Positions 12,317 to 24,834 of a stretch of DNA of 64,000 nucleotides are shown one piece after another. Position 1 is the stretch's first letter, and each line of letters opens with the position of its first letter. The notes below the pieces were generated by a model. That model had not been told where the DNA came from. It saw only the letters and a program-made list of their open reading frames with translations, and did no database searches. Origin of the DNA: Hericium rajendrae (taxonomy: Eukaryota; Basidiomycota; Agaricomycetes; Russulales; Hericiaceae); assembly GCA_033439255.1 (NCBI GenBank), contig CM065880.1, forward strand, positions 310,001 through 374,000, in the 5' to 3' direction. Made by a program: the position numbers and the translations under genes.

Positions 12317-12354
12317 GAAAGGGATGGGCTCGACGCACCTGGCCAAATGGTCTG

Positions 12355-12362
12355 TTTATATA
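12355..12362 (-). promoter_or_regulatory. TATA box of ICMT-like paralogue 1
   Basis: TATATAAA on the minus strand, about 40-45 bp before the ATG. The same GTTTATATA string (plus-strand reading) occurs before both terpene synthases and the sulfite oxidase gene. Confidence 0.55.
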
Positions 12363-12977
12363 CACAGGCTCAGTCATCTCACATGTTATCCCGAGTTCGG
12401 TACGTCTGCAAAGAGAAGTCAATAAGAAGCCAGTGACTTGCAGGGGTGGCATCCTTCTAAGGGCTCTGCCGAGAAGTACCTGCCTACTTGGCGGAAACTT
12501 ACATATGCCGCGCAACAGTATCCCGAGGAGCGGGATTGTGCGGCCCATCCGTGCTTCCCTAAACCGACGAGAAGGCGTCTTTTCTCCGCGGGCAGAAAGT
12601 CAGCAGGCAGGCTTGGGAGAACGACGCACGAGCTTCCGAAAGGCTGATTATCGGCATCTATTAATGCCCGCGGAGGACGACAGTGTCCAGTAGGCCAGCG
12701 AAACATTACATTCTCGGTGCTCTACACGGTGATTATCCACAGTGCGGTCGAAGCCGCTCGTATGTAACGTTGCCATAGATCGTGCGTCAGACGTCTGATG
12801 GAAGCAGCTGGCAGAGCCGTAAGCGTGGGTGATACAGAGACGATGCAAAACATACGAGCGATCATACATAGGACCAGCCAGTGGACTCCTTCAAAACAAC
12901 AATGCGATATTGGCAACAAATAGTACAGCAAGATCATGGTATCAGATGCGATTGTCCCCAAGAAACACTCCTCCACC
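12363..12977. other. Intergenic spacer
   Basis: About 610 bp between the ICMT-like promoter and the 3' end of the FAD monooxygenase. No gene is recognised. Confidence 0.35.
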
Positions 12978-15023
12978 TCAGTCATGTCGGAATGCGTCTT
13001 GCTGTTTCCGCATGGTCACTTCAATCGGGTCCAACGTCTTACCATCCCCGAGCCTGGACCGCTCTCGCAGCAGGCCCCAGTGCACCCACCAGTCGTCCGC
13101 GGCGTCGAATGCGTTGTATCCCCAGATCTCGCTGATCCCCGCCCACTGGATTGCCAGCGCATTTTCATCCCAGATCTCCTCGTGCTTCGGCTGGCCCTTG
13201 CGCAGTCTTTGGTCGCGCTCATCCCGCTCGGGACCCGGCGGCAGCTGGGAGACCGTGCGATTCAGCTTGTCGAAACTGAAGAGCACGTCTGCGCGGTACT
13301 GCCGTAGGTCTTGGTATGCGTACAGGAGAGGCTCGATCTGGTCTTGCTGCCGAAGGCGCGAGAAAAGCGACCCTAGGACCGCAGCGTCTTCGATGACGGC
13401 ACTGCAATTGTGTGTGCCGCATAACTGCAGGATTTGGTCAGATCAGTTGCGTCATCATAGGTGACCAGATGGTCGCTGACCAGAACCGGGTGGGCTGCCT
13501 CGCCGATTAAGATGACTCGCTCGGAGGCATCGATCCAATCTTTGGCGGCTGGCCGGTCCCTACGTCTCACTCGAACCACGTCTTTTAGATGCTCTCGCAT
13601 CGCCTTGACTCTGAGATCGACGCGCACGCCGTGACCCAAAAGGCAAACTTCAGACGGCCAGCAAAGCGGGATATGCAGAATTCTTACCGGCTTTCACAAG
13701 TGTCAAGTGTCAAGAGGTCCGGAGACAGAAGTATATCCCATCCTTCAGGATCGTCGTCTTCAAGTTGCTGACGAAGCATGAAGTGGACACTGTATTCCTT
13801 GCCTTGACGCTACCCAAATCCCTGTGATTGAGCGACGCGCAATAAGAGAGTGGGGGTTCGACATACAATTGGATAGGCTGGGATATGCGAAATTAAAATT
13901 GGCGGCGAGAATCAATGCCATTATACATGACTCACATAAGGCGTTCTGGCGCGTCCCCGCCCACATAGGCGAGCCTGCAGTAGCAAACTCTCGCAGCGTC
14001 TCATCTCCGATCCGGTCCTCGGCGTGCAGAGTACTTGTGTAAACGCAGGTGCCATACAGCCATCGGGGATCATTTTCGTCGTTCTTCCCCAGCATCGTCG
14101 AGCGAACGATGCTACGGTAACCGTCTGCGCCTATCACTATGTCGGCTTCGTGTATCTCGCCGTTGGTAAGGATGATGGATGGCTTGACCGCAGGTCCTGA
14201 CGATACTGTGTCGCTATTCGATGCGTTGTGGCCATTGATCGGATTTGGCGTTCCGTTGGTGTGCTCGTGAACCTCATTAGTGTGCTCGTGGATTCCATTG
14301 GTGTGATCATAGATTCCGTTGGCCTGCGGCAATCGAGAGGATGGAATCGTAGCAAAATGTGATGGTGTTGTGGGCCTACTGTGCTCGCTAGCCCATCGAC
14401 AGGAGACGGGAGGTGGTAGAGAGACGGAAGCCATTCTCGAGCCGAAATGCACTTCGGCACCAGCGGAGACCGCGAGCTCGTATAGCATCTTGATCAGGTC
14501 TTGGTGCTGCGATGCGTGACAGTATTTAACATGACGAATACCATATCGAGAATCGAAAATACCTACATGCATCATGTAGAACGGCGCACCGCTTTCTTTG
14601 ATCACATCTTTTTGCCACTCTGCGTACGCAATTTTCTCGCCCGTTTCCACTGAAAAGAGTCGCCTTGTCAGTCACTGTGATGTAAAAACACTATGTGGAG
14701 GACACCTACGGTTGTAGAACATGTACCCATAGTATTTTGATCCCTTTTCCTGCAGCTGCTGTGCGAGACCCCATTCCACCAAGATTCGAGTGAGGTTTGG
14801 TGGTATTCGTATACCTCCTGCGCGCCTGTCCAGGCCATGACCGGCCTCGAATACGCGAACTTTGTGCCCTGATGAGGCTAGCGCATAGGCGGTGGCCAAG
14901 CCAGATATGCCTGAGATCAATTCATATCAAGATCTGAGTTCGTGGGGTCTGAACAGATCACGCACCTCCGCCGACTATGATGAAATCCAATTGTAGCGCA
15001 GCTCGCCTGGTGGAGTGGGGCAT
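12978..15023 (-). CDS. FAD-dependent monooxygenase, salicylate-hydroxylase-like (PHBH fold)
   Basis: Predicted group A flavin hydroxylase or epoxidase. Exon 1 starts at 15023 (MPHSTRRAALQLDFIIVGG). An intron splits the Rossmann motif, which reads VGGGISGLATAYALASSG and ends with the acidic residue of VRVFEAG. The DG motif is VIGADGYRSIVRS. The second FAD motif reads VILIGEAAHPVL, with GE in place of the usual GD. After an intron it continues QLCGTHNCSAVIEDAAVLGS, lacking the usual P-x-x-A-Q-G. The C-terminus ends RKQQDAFRHD. Between the FAD and DG motifs sits an unusual insert of heptad-like NGIxxHT repeats at about 14221-14330. At least six exons, all joinable in frame. Its neighbours suggest secondary metabolism. 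Confidence 0.78.
14221..14330 (-). repeat. In-frame tandem repeat inside the monooxygenase gene
   Basis: Three to four degenerate 21-base units encode NGIYDHT, NGIHEHT, NEVHEHT and NGTPNP. The insert adds about 35 residues absent from the common fold. The repeat has not broken the frame. Confidence 0.7.
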
Positions 15024-16326
15024 GTCGTGTCTCTCGGTGTTGATTAAAGCGAAGATGAGTGTGGGGTGTACGTCTGCTGGTATAGAGAGATCGTGAGAGT
15101 GTAGCTAGCGACGAGAGACGGGTGTACTGCCGCAACGTCTCTATATGTGTCGATGGGGAGGCTGTGATGATGATCTGTGAGGGTGTTACGGGCGGACGCA
15201 CGCAATGACAATCAATTGATGATAGGAAGCGCTGAGACCTTGATATGCCCTCGCGCGGCTCCTCACTTGCGTGACCATACCAGGCAACGGGCGTGCAGAC
15301 CCGTGACTTTGCCCCGTCAGCACGAAGTTCTGAGGACCCAGGGTGACTCTTCGATTGGAAGTTACGTAGCAACATACGAGACGCGAGGCGGAAATCCGTC
15401 TGACGGCGGAAATTGGGAAGCAGAACGGACCACGCTGGATATTCGCATAGCCCGCCTGTTTCGCGATTTAGATCGAATCGAACTTCCTTCCATTGCTACG
15501 CGGTCAGCTGGTGTCGTCAAAAACCACTCGGACAATTTGCAGGCGCGAGCCTATCAGAACTTGAGGTAAAAAAAAAGGTGAAGCATTCAACGCGTAGCAG
15601 AAAGAAAAATCAGACGCACGGTGTGAGGCAATCGGCTTCCTTTCTTCCCATCTAGGGATTCAGATGCGCGAACCTGTCATGAGCCCCATGATGACGGGAG
15701 AATTGAAGCAGAGAGGAACAGATTGTAACCGAAATCTAGTAGTGCAATGTCTGAAAGCTCGTCGACCTAAGTTGAGTACGTCGAACGTTGGCAAAATGTT
15801 AGAAACAAAGGTCTGAAGAGGCCGCGAAAGCGCTCATGTTGGCGTTCGCCGACGGGCCGCACCGGACCGTCCATCCTTCAATAATGTTCAATTGTTCTTT
15901 CCACTCAAAGGATGTCCGCGAAACGGAATGTCTGATTCGACTTGTGAGCAATTGTCGACCACTTGTCGTCGATTTTCATCGTTTGAATGGAAGTTGGGTT
16001 CCAGTTCTTTTCGAGAGTATGAAATTGGAATGCTGACCTTTTTTCTGCCTTCTACTCGACATCACAGGCGCCATGATGGTAAACAAAACCGCCTGGCGCA
16101 CTTTCACTGGTGCTTAATGGTCACCGGTATAGCACGAGTTGGATCTGTTTTTCTGCCTACGGGGCCACGAGACTGCCAATCCACGCAGTAATATGGGCTG
16201 TAACAGCTACCCGTACTAGAAAAGACAATAGACGTCTGGACTACAGCGCCAAGCAGTATGGGATATCAACAGGCAAGTTCAAAAAATCGTTTCATAGTAT
16301 GCAGGTATCGTATTCAACGACAACAA
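15024..16326. other. Intergenic region, no gene recognised
   Basis: 1.3 kb containing the monooxygenase promoter at its left. Open frames are short and give low-complexity or non-domain translations. Confidence 0.35.
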
Positions 16327-17101
16327 CTACCAGACCCCTGGAAGCACCTTGTACGGAACCCTCCTTGACCACTCCTCCCACTCCTCCCCGAATTTCTCTT
16401 TCAAGAGCGCATCCTCTTTCCATGTCCTGGACGCAAAGTTAACCAAAAAGAAGAGCGTTCCCGCGACCCACGCTCCTCCCAGGATAGCGCCCGTTCGCGT
16501 TCCCAGCACACCACTCTCCCGGACCCACGATCCCCGCCCGAAGTGGCACAGCGCGATGCCCGTCCACGTCAGCGCCCCAGAGATGTAGGCGGGGTGCCTC
16601 ACGACGCCGTACGGCCCGCTCGTAACGAGGCGATGTCCCTTGCGGATCGTTATCTCGTAGGTGAAGAGGCGCCCCATCTCGCGGTAGCTCGCGATGCGGA
16701 TCGCGGAGCCCACCATCGTGAGCGACCAGCCGACCAGCAGGAGCCTGGTCATTCGCATCCGCGTCACCGAGGACTGTCCCTCGTGCACAAGGAAACCGAG
16801 AATCTTGGATGAGAGTGGGTGCGATGGGAAGCGGTGCGCGATCGTGACTGCGACGTCGCACAGCGTGGCGAGCGACGCGATGGACTGGAGCTCACGCGGT
16901 GAGGCCTGCGCTGCTAGTAAATCTTCCATTTTTACTCACCTTTACGAGGAATGGCACCAAGCTCAGTGACCTTAAGAATAAGGCTTCTCCCCAATCTCTG
17001 GCAATGGTCTGGTCCTCCTTCTGCGTTTGATTTGGCGGCGTCAATATGACGTGGTTAGTCCATCCGATGGAGAGCAGAATGGGTATCCTGGCGAGAGACA
17101 T
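16327..17101 (-). CDS. Isoprenylcysteine carboxyl methyltransferase-like membrane methyltransferase, paralogue 2
   Basis: Same family and orientation as the gene at 11568-12316. Exon 1 starts MSLARIPILLSIGW at 17101 and ends near SLVPFLVK. An intron of roughly 57 bp then leads into SIASLATLCDVAVTIAH. Key blocks are SYREMGRLFTYEIT, HRLVTSGPYGVVRHPAYIS (SAM-binding region intact), a late helix AWVAGTLFFLVNF and the C-terminus RVPYKVLPGVW. The second half aligns throughout with paralogue 1, so they are tandem duplicates separated by the monooxygenase gene. A TATA-like GATATAAG lies about 35-40 bp upstream. The substrate is unknown: either prenyl-cysteine or a small-molecule carboxylate. Confidence 0.82.
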
Positions 17102-17641
17102 CTCTATGGTGACAATTTCTCAAGCGCAGGTCTTGCCTTATATCGCCCTCTGGCGTACAGATATAAGCACTCCAGGATCGGTATATCTTGCATACTAAGT
17201 ACCCACGGAGCTTTGACGTGGGTTTACTTACCCTTCGTTGTAACCTCGGAGTGTTTTCGATATCGGATCCAAATATAAACACTGCGAAAGGTCATAGAGA
17301 AGTGGGAACTTGGAGACTTATCGAGCGCCCGGACGTGATCATCAGCGAGATACCGTCTCACATGGAGGATCGGATGGTCCGACTGCGAGATTGCGACCTG
17401 CACATAGCTTGAAGGTGCCTGATAAAGTAAGTGAGGTGTGGACCGCAGGATAAGGAAGCTACGAAGGACATATGATGATGTCGATGTCAATACCGCTGAG
17501 CGCTAGCGGCGCGCCACAAAGCAATCGCGAGCAGAATTGTGCCGTCATGACATTTAACTTACTTCGAATCCCACTAGGCATCGACAACTGATTCACTGCA
17601 GACCAAATGGGGATGACAACAGCATAGGGACGTCCATGCCA
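17102..17641. other. Intergenic spacer between ICMT-like copies
   Basis: About 540 bp, with a TATA-like element near 17135-17142 serving the gene to its left. No gene is recognised. Confidence 0.35.
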
Positions 17642-18479
17642 TCATCTAACCATACATTCGAAGGGTTGAACGTGGAATATGACAAGTGAGTGTAACACGT
17701 TCAGAACACACCTAGAATCCGAGAAATTTCCAAACACAAACCTGTAGCGTACCCTCTGCGCCCATTCATCCCATTGCGACCCGAACTCCTGCCTCGGCAC
17801 CTCATCTTCTTGCATCGGCCTCCAAACAAGCACCGGTGGATACCGCCATAACGACCAGCGCCACTTTCCTCACGACTTAGACACCCACACAAACTCGTAA
17901 AGCCATGATCCCGGCCCCCACACGCAGATGGAGCAGCCGATCAGGGACAGGGCCGCGCTGCTGTACGATGGGTGCGCATCCATCCGTACAGCCCGCTCGT
18001 AATGAGCTTGTGCTTGTCGCGGATGAAAAGCTCGAAGGTAAAGAAGCAGCCGAGCCTGCGGTGATGAGGCGCAGCATTGCCGGCGAAGGTGATGAGCACC
18101 CAGCCAAACATAAATGACGTAGTGATGGCGGGGTGACTCGGCGTTGACGAGGATGCGAGACGTACCAGCGCGTCCAAGATGCCCGGCGGGTACGTCAGGG
18201 ACGGGGCGTCCTGGGAACATATGATGCCGGCCTCACATAGAGATAGAACCCAGTACAGTGCCTAGATAGCGCAAATGCTGGTTCATCAGCGCAAAGACTG
18301 AGGAAAAAAGCGGGTGTACGGACCTTGAAATATGTTGGCCCCCATTTTACCCACGTTTTACCTCATCTGTCCTTGAATTGCACACTTTGGTGTGAGGAAG
18401 CAGGCGGGTTTGAAGACGTGAGAGCGATGTGGACGCACAGGCTGCTGATGAGCAGAAGCGGAAGTTGGAGCAACGGCAT
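17642..18479 (-). pseudogene. Decayed ICMT-like methyltransferase, paralogue 3
   Basis: The start MPLLQLPLLLISSLCVHIAL (18479) matches the other two copies. Later segments ALYWVLSLCEAGIICS, HHRRLGCFFTFELFI and HKLITSGLYGWM follow in order. There is an early in-frame stop after QFKDR. A one-base loss falls between GLYGWMR and HPSYSS, where the family has a continuous YxWVRHPSY. Another in-frame stop follows VWVSKS, after which the same frame continues to QWDEWAQRVRYRFV. The usual VLPGV ending is gone. Multiple lesions plus a missing C-terminal motif indicate a pseudogene, although an unusual splice pattern cannot be fully excluded. Confidence 0.66.
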
Positions 18480-18952
18480 GGTCAAACGAAGGCACTGTGC
18501 TTCGCTGCAGAATTGGAGCGAGTTGCATCCTCTGCATCCTCCTCCACCAAACCGTACGTCATGCAGATATCTCACCATTGAGCAGCAGGACTCGCAGCGC
18601 GACATCGTGCAGAGGTTATTGCTGACCATCATTATCTGACAAGAACGTTACAGTGAATATCGGTCAATGGAGGAAATAGATGATCATGAGGATTAGAAGC
18701 ACCTCGCGAAGACGACGCTGGTACTTAGGATAAAATATTAGAGCCGAGGAGAAGCGGCGCCTGCACTCTCATGTGAATCAGACCCTTGACTGGAGTGGAT
18801 ACTTTCATCTCCGTGCTATGGTCGGCGATCGGCTTGGCAAAGTCGATAGAACTGATCCAAACGCCCCGGTACTCGAGCATCTACAATCTTATATTCGACA
18901 AAATCATGACATTTATTGAACTTCGATGGTTTTCTTTCGGAAGTTAAGTTAG
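18480..18952. other. Intergenic spacer
   Basis: About 470 bp between the decayed methyltransferase and the aminotransferase 3' end. Nothing is recognised. Confidence 0.35.
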
Positions 18953-20736
18953 CTAGAATAAAAAAAATTCGATATTAGCGGGCATCACAGTGGAATTCGC
19001 AGACCCGTGACCACGGTTCAGAACTTGCCTGTGAGAATGGAGTTCCCATGCAGAAGCAGCGAGATGCTCCTTCAGCCTCTCACACACCATCCTGATCTTC
19101 TCATCAGACACGTTTGCAACCGCGAATCGAATCCAGCGGTCGCCGTCCAGGCAATCTCCGGGAGCCGAGTAGCCGAAGAATGCGGCAGGCAGCAGCACGA
19201 TGCCCCACTCCTCGGCAAGATGCTTGCAAACCTCTTTCGAGCCCCTGCCTTTGTATGGATGGCGGACGAACGCGAAGAAGCCGCCCTGCGCGCCGATGTG
19301 CCATGGCTCCGGAAGGTGCGCGCGGAACACATCATGTCGCTCTTTAAGCGCCATAGCTAAGGCGTGGATGAATGGACGGAAGGAGGGCAGAAGCGGAGCT
19401 AAAGCGTGTTGGGCGGCGCGCGGCGGGCATATCTGTATACAGTCCAGCACGGTGTAGATGTGTTGCTGCAACTCAGGTGATGCAACGACGGCGCCCAAGC
19501 GATGCCCCGGAATGCAGTAGCTTTTCGAAAATGAGAACAGGTGGATCAGATGGCGACGCCAGTCCCAGTCCGTAAGCTCTTCAGAAGAAGCGGAGAATAA
19601 CGAATGCGGAGGACCTGGGATGATGTAATCTCTATATGTTTCGTCCATTATAAGAGCAATGCCTCGGTCTCTCGCGAGTTTGGCGAAGGAGGTCAGAACC
19701 TCGGGTGGGTAGATAGCTCCGGTCTGGAATGGAAGTCAATTTCACTCAGGCTTGCTCGTGATTGACTAGCATGACATTACGGACCGGATTGTTGGGTGTG
19801 ACGAGCGCAATCGCTTTAGTTCGTCCTGTGATCAGCTTGGAACACAGTTCTGCTGACGGAACAAATCCGTCCTGAGGATAGGTGGGCAGCGGAACAGGTT
19901 TTATTCCCAACATGGTGAGTGTCATCCTTTGTGCCTTTATTACCGAAAAGGTCGTTTTCGGGCTATGCGGACTCACTGGTTGTTGAAATACCTGTGTGTG
20001 AAAGATTTAGACAGTGAATGGACTGATAGGCCTGACTGCCATTACCAAGGAAGCGGGAGAATGACTTCATCACCAGGATCAGCAAGAGCCATTATCGTCG
20101 CGACAAAGGCCATATTGCAGCCGGTCGTCACACTAATGTCGTCCGGGGTAACATCCGCATCTTGCCCATAGACAGACTTCATTTCAACTTGTAGCGCAGT
20201 TCGTAGGTCAATGTCTCCTGCGAGAGAGCCATACTTCACCGTAGACTCTACAAGCGATGACCGCGCCAAGGCATCTAAAAATTCGGAAGGGGGGTTTATC
20301 CCAGGGACTCCCTGGGACATGTCTAAAAGTGGTCGTGATACAGTTGGCTTGAAGTTCCGAGCCCATCGGCCCGCCTGAGGAATGCTGCGATGGGAGGTTG
20401 AAGTTCACATCCCTATGATTTCATCGGAAATAGATGGCCTACTCACGGGGGTATATCTGTGTTCTTCACATTCTGCGATATAGAGAACCCTAGCATCGTT
20501 TTCTGGGTGGCGCTAGAATGGTGGTCCCGGGACAAAGATACAACTGGGCGTTTTGATACACGAGAACGAGACAAGAAAGAAAATATCCTTTGAGGATTCA
20601 TGTCAAGGCGAAGTAAGTGGCTGTGGTAAGTATGATACGGAAACGACTGAACGAACCTTGAAGGAGTCACAGCTCCGGAAATGTGTTCGGTTACTTCGGA
20701 GGAGTCAAAGTTAGCGTACAACTCGTAAGCGCCCAT
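18953..20736 (-). CDS. PLP-dependent aminotransferase class I/II
   Basis: Predicted fold-type I transaminase or related PLP enzyme. Exon 1 probably starts MGAYELYANFDSSEVTEH (20736). The core exon reads SIPQAGRWARNFKPTVSR and LLDMSQGVPGINPP, then YGSLAGDIDLRTAL and SVTTGCNMAFVATIMALADP. After a short intron comes KAIALVTPNNP, and the next exon begins TGAIYPPEVL, restoring the substrate-binding TPNNPTG. The PLP region is complete: LIMDETYRDY, and the lysine in SFSKSYCIPGHRLG. The C-terminal domain keeps GGFFAFVRHP and WIRFAVANVSDEKI. It ends with an unconserved 35-residue tail at 18953. It could supply or consume an amino acid or keto acid in the neighbouring cluster, but the substrate is unknown. 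Confidence 0.82.
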
Positions 20737-20912
20737 GTGCGGGCGGGCCGGCGCTTCCGGATGCCCACACCAAGGTCTGCTGATCGCGATAACACGTTCT
20801 CTTCCTCCAGTAGCTTTTAATTTTGGTCATGACTTTGCACTTTAGAGAACGCAGCCGCGAGCAAAGCAGCGTATTCGTTCGCTCCGTTTCAACACGCCAT
20901 CCTTGACTCGAC

Positions 20913-23348
20913 ATGTTCTCCATACGGTGTGCAAGACGACGCGTCACCTTCATTCGAGGTCGTCCACTCGGTGCCGTCTGCCAGCTCTCTCGTAGCCAAT
21001 CAATCGTGTCTCAAAATTTGCGAAATGTGTCGGCCCGGTCTCTCTCTCAGAGTGCTGCATCGCAGAGCAACACGTCTCGTCCAAGCGGGAGATACTGGGG
21101 CCTCCTAGGCGGGTGCTTGCTCAGCGGATTTATTGGCTATCAAGTCGCGAACATGTCCCGAACCAGTGATGATGGGAAGGGACCGACGGTGTACGGGTCA
21201 CCAGAGGATTTCAGACGCGCAGTCCAGGAGATGCAAGCCACGTTCCCCACAGAAGGCGTCGTATCCACCCATCCTGACGATCTCTTCGCTCATGGATTCT
21301 CTACCAATGTGTATCATGAAGGTATAGCGATAATTTTCACGTTGCACTCATTTGTCAAAGTTCTTATTTTGTTTTAGGCATACCCCATAGCGTAGTCGTC
21401 TATCCACAATCCACAGAGGACGTTGTCAAAATTGTCAAAATTGCCAACAATTATCGTATGCCGGTTGTCGCATACTCAGGTGCTACAAGTCTCGAAGGCC
21501 ATTTCATCGGCGTACGCCTTCATCATATCTTTCAAAATTGGTATCAAAATAAATTGGTACTCATATTGTACTGTAGACCAAAGGGGGCGGTATCTGTGTT
21601 GATATGTCCGGCATGGATAAGATCCTTGAAATTCACGGTCAGTACCCCCGGTGCTCTGCGAACAAACCCTTAGCATCCTGGCATTACGCAATCTTAGGCT
21701 AATGTCTTCACGCTTGCGACACGTCGCTGACTTCTGTGATTACCTTTAGAATCCGACTCGGATCTCGTCTGTCAACCAGGTGTGGGGTGGGTCGAAATCA
21801 ACCACACACTCAAGGAACAAGGCATCCCTCTTTTCTTTCCCGTGCGTTCATGGCGTTTTGGCTTAATCATTTCTAACGTGCATGCAGATTGACCCTGCTC
21901 CGACCGCAACAATCGGCGGCATGCTGAGCACAGGCTGTTCCGGGAGTGAGACTGTCAGTTCGATGGAATCCTTTGCGTGATACTCATCACACTCCAGCTA
22001 ATGCCGTCCGATACGGGACCGCCAAAGGAGAATGGTTCCTCAATGCTGTAAGCGCTCGTTTACCCCTCGAAATTCCCTGCTGGCCAATTTTAAAATACAA
22101 CCCGCGCTTAGACGGTCGTCCTGCCTTCGGGCGAGGTCATCAAGACCCGCCAGCGATCCCGCAAGTCGTCCGCCGGATTCGACGTCACGAAGCTGTTCAT
22201 AGGCGCCGAGGGCACCCTCGGAATCGTGACAGAAGGTGCGACACTGGTGTTCTCACTCTGCGCGCGTTTCTGAGGCCCCACCTGTCTGCAGTCACGATCC
22301 GGCTCGCACCTGTCGTCCCCACCACCGTGGCGACCGCTCAGTTCCCTGACGTTCGGAGCGCGAGCGAGGCCGTCATCGAGATCTTGAACCATGGCGTCGG
22401 CATCCGTACGTCAGCTGTCAGAATTGCGCGTGCTTACAACTGAACTGCTGGCAGAGTGCGTCGAGCTCTGCGATGCAGCATTCATGGAGGCGACAAACCT
22501 GCATGGCCCTTCGGGGCGGAAGTACGCGGTTACGGACCATCTATTTTTCAAGCTCCAAGGCCCTACGCAGGCTTCGCTGAAAGAGACCGCTCGCATCGTG
22601 CAGGAGGTCGCGAAGAAGCATGGAGGGTCGAGCTTCAAAGTTGCTAAGAGCGACGAAGAAGCGGAGGATATGTGGGCGGATCGCAAGAATGCCCACTATT
22701 CTAGCTTGTTGTGGGGAGGTGAAGGGACGAAGGCGTGGGCGACGGATGTTTGGTCAGTGTCTGATGGATTCGATCCATCTACTCGCGTCTCATGTGTTGA
22801 ATGTTGGCTGCAGCGTCCCGATCTCCAAACTTCCAGAGTTGGTGTATGAAACGCAGAAAGATATCGAGCGGTCAGGGATTAAGGGCCCTATTGTTGGACA
22901 CGCAGGCGATGGTACAGATATGGCTATGGCATTGGAGCGGTCGCTGACTTGTATGTGGTTCAGGCAACTTCCACAGCCTTCTACTATTCAAGACAGACGA
23001 GGAGCTAGTCAAAGTGCGGGACCTGGTCCATCGGATGGTGGAGCGCGCCATTGCCCTGGAAGGCACTTGTATGTAGGCAAAACCGTACTGCACTCTGCAT
23101 GCTGAAATCCTGTCAGGCACCGGTGAGCACGGAGTAGGTATAGGGAAGAGGGAATTTTTGTATGAGGAGTTGGGCGAAGGCACGGTGGAGCTCATGAAGA
23201 AAATCAAGAAGACGATTGATCCTTTGAACCTGTTCAATCCGGGGAAGGTGAATGATCTTTCGTTTCGGATCGCGCTCCCTACTTACATTTTTGTCAGCTA
23301 TACCCTGATGCACCCAAGAGCAAGTCATCTTCCGGAGATGGTCACTGA
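20913..23348 (+). CDS. DLD1: Mitochondrial D-lactate dehydrogenase (cytochrome)
   Basis: Oxidises D-lactate to pyruvate and passes electrons to cytochrome c in the mitochondrial intermembrane space. The N-terminus [16 protein letters not shown] is an Arg-rich mitochondrial presequence, followed by a single helix [19 protein letters not shown]. The FAD-binding PCMH domain reads [20 protein letters not shown] and [16 protein letters not shown]. The rest continues over several short introns: [56 protein letters not shown] and the hallmark [15 protein letters not shown]. The last exon is [16 protein letters not shown]. Every segment joins in frame, so the gene looks intact. It shares a short divergent promoter region with the aminotransferase. 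Confidence 0.88.
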
Positions 23349-23506
23349 TGGCGGTAGCATGTCTGAAAACCATTGTAACTGTACTCGGATCACTGTCTAC
23401 AGGCCCGATACGTGGCATCATACATTCAGTACTGCGGATACGTAATGACCGATCATCTATCGATTAGCGAATATCAATGAACTCTGCATCAGCTGGAGCT
23501 CTTCAT

Positions 23507-24728
23507 CTACACCTCCTGCATAATAAAGCTGGTCATGCCGAGATCATCCAATTTGTACCGCTTCGAAACCAGATGGAATGTGACGTAGTTGTTGCTGAAC
23601 TCCGAGTACATGTTGTATGCCAGCTTGTGCGGCCTCAAGGTGTCAAGGATACGGCGATGGGCAGCTAGTAGGTCATCAGCCAACTCCTGGAGCACGACAG
23701 TTGGGCGGATGCCGCGAGATCGGGCCAGCGAGAAAACATAGTTAAGTATGTCCCCCTGCAATGCCTCTTTATAGAAGGAAAAGAGATCGCTGTCTTGGAT
23801 GTCAATTTCAAATGAGCGGCCGACTATTTGCAACTCACTTCACATAGTTGAGGAAAAATGCTAGATCGGGCATGGCCGGTAGGTAGACATTGAGTGGGAC
23901 GTCGCTAGAAAAGATGAAGAGGGTGTAGGCTTCTGCTGCACCACTGTAAACTCGGGACCATTCGGGATATCGAGACGCGCTGGGGGGAAGCTACCAAACG
24001 ACAGTAAGTAAAACGGTATACATCGACCTTGGAGGACACACCGTAATTCCCTTTAGCTCGTGCTCGAGGCTTGGGGCTATGATGAAGTTCAACGTCGACG
24101 TCAAAAAAACGTTGCTCGCCACAATATCGACAGGGGCATCCGTAAACAGGGACGCCGCATGCTCTAGGACGTGGTCCCTCTGCGGCTGTCCTCTAATCAA
24201 GCTGCCACAGAATTCCCTCCACGCGTCGGGATCGCGCTCAAACGTGTCATCCACATGGACCAAGAAGGCCGTGTATAAGGCGATATAGAGCTTCACGTTC
24301 TCGTCGGTACGGTGGGCGTATCCGATGTACGCAAGCTCAGCACCCACTGGGATAGCCTTGAGTAGCGGGTCGTCCTTCGCGACGACGTATCCTCGGGAGA
24401 CGGCGGTGTCCACACAGGCTTCCGTCAATGCACCGATCTTGTCCACAATATCGGTGATGGTGTTGACGTATCCGAACCGGCGAAGAAAATCTTTGAGAAC
24501 TTGTTTAATTTCAGCATGTGAGATCTGCCGATAGCGCGGCGTCAAGCTTGAAGTCCAGAAGAATAAGGAAGGAAGGAAGGAAACTAACAGTGTTTTCATC
24601 CAAAGGATTGCTAGCGAATTGCTATCAGCCTGTATAAATACTTTGCGGTAGCAACGGGCTCACAGTCGCTCATTATTGACCAAGACAGGCATTCCCGAAG
24701 GTAGGTTCTGTGCTCGGTCTAGAGCCAT
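23507..24728 (-). CDS. TRI5-type sesquiterpene synthase, paralogue 1
   Basis: Class I terpene cyclase of the trichodiene-synthase family, predicted to cyclise farnesyl diphosphate. Exon 1 begins MALDRAQNLPSGMPVLV at 24728. A tiny exon (NPLDENT) and the main exon ISHAEIKQVLKDFLRRFGY follow, and the same three-exon start is seen in the neighbouring paralogue. The aspartate-rich Mg-binding motif is LVHVDDTFERD (DDxxE). The NSE motif NDLFSFYKE is complete, but its Asn codon is split by an intron (AA|C). The terminal part KRYKLDDLG is family-like. Length is about 350 residues with no targeting signal, so cytosolic. A TATATAAA box lies about 100 bp upstream. The product is unknown. Confidence 0.83.
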
Positions 24729-24826
24729 GGAAAAATTAGCGGGGACGGTCGAGCACATCAAATAAGAAGATATGGTTTGAAGAAGGCGAGCGTATGACTG
24801 CAGAACTGCGCCATTCCAAGGACTGG

Positions 24827-24834
24827 TTTATATA
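24827..24834 (-). promoter_or_regulatory. TATA box of terpene synthase 1
   Basis: TATATAAACC on the minus strand, about 100 bp before the ATG. The identical context GGTTTATATA occurs before terpene synthase 2. Confidence 0.55.
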
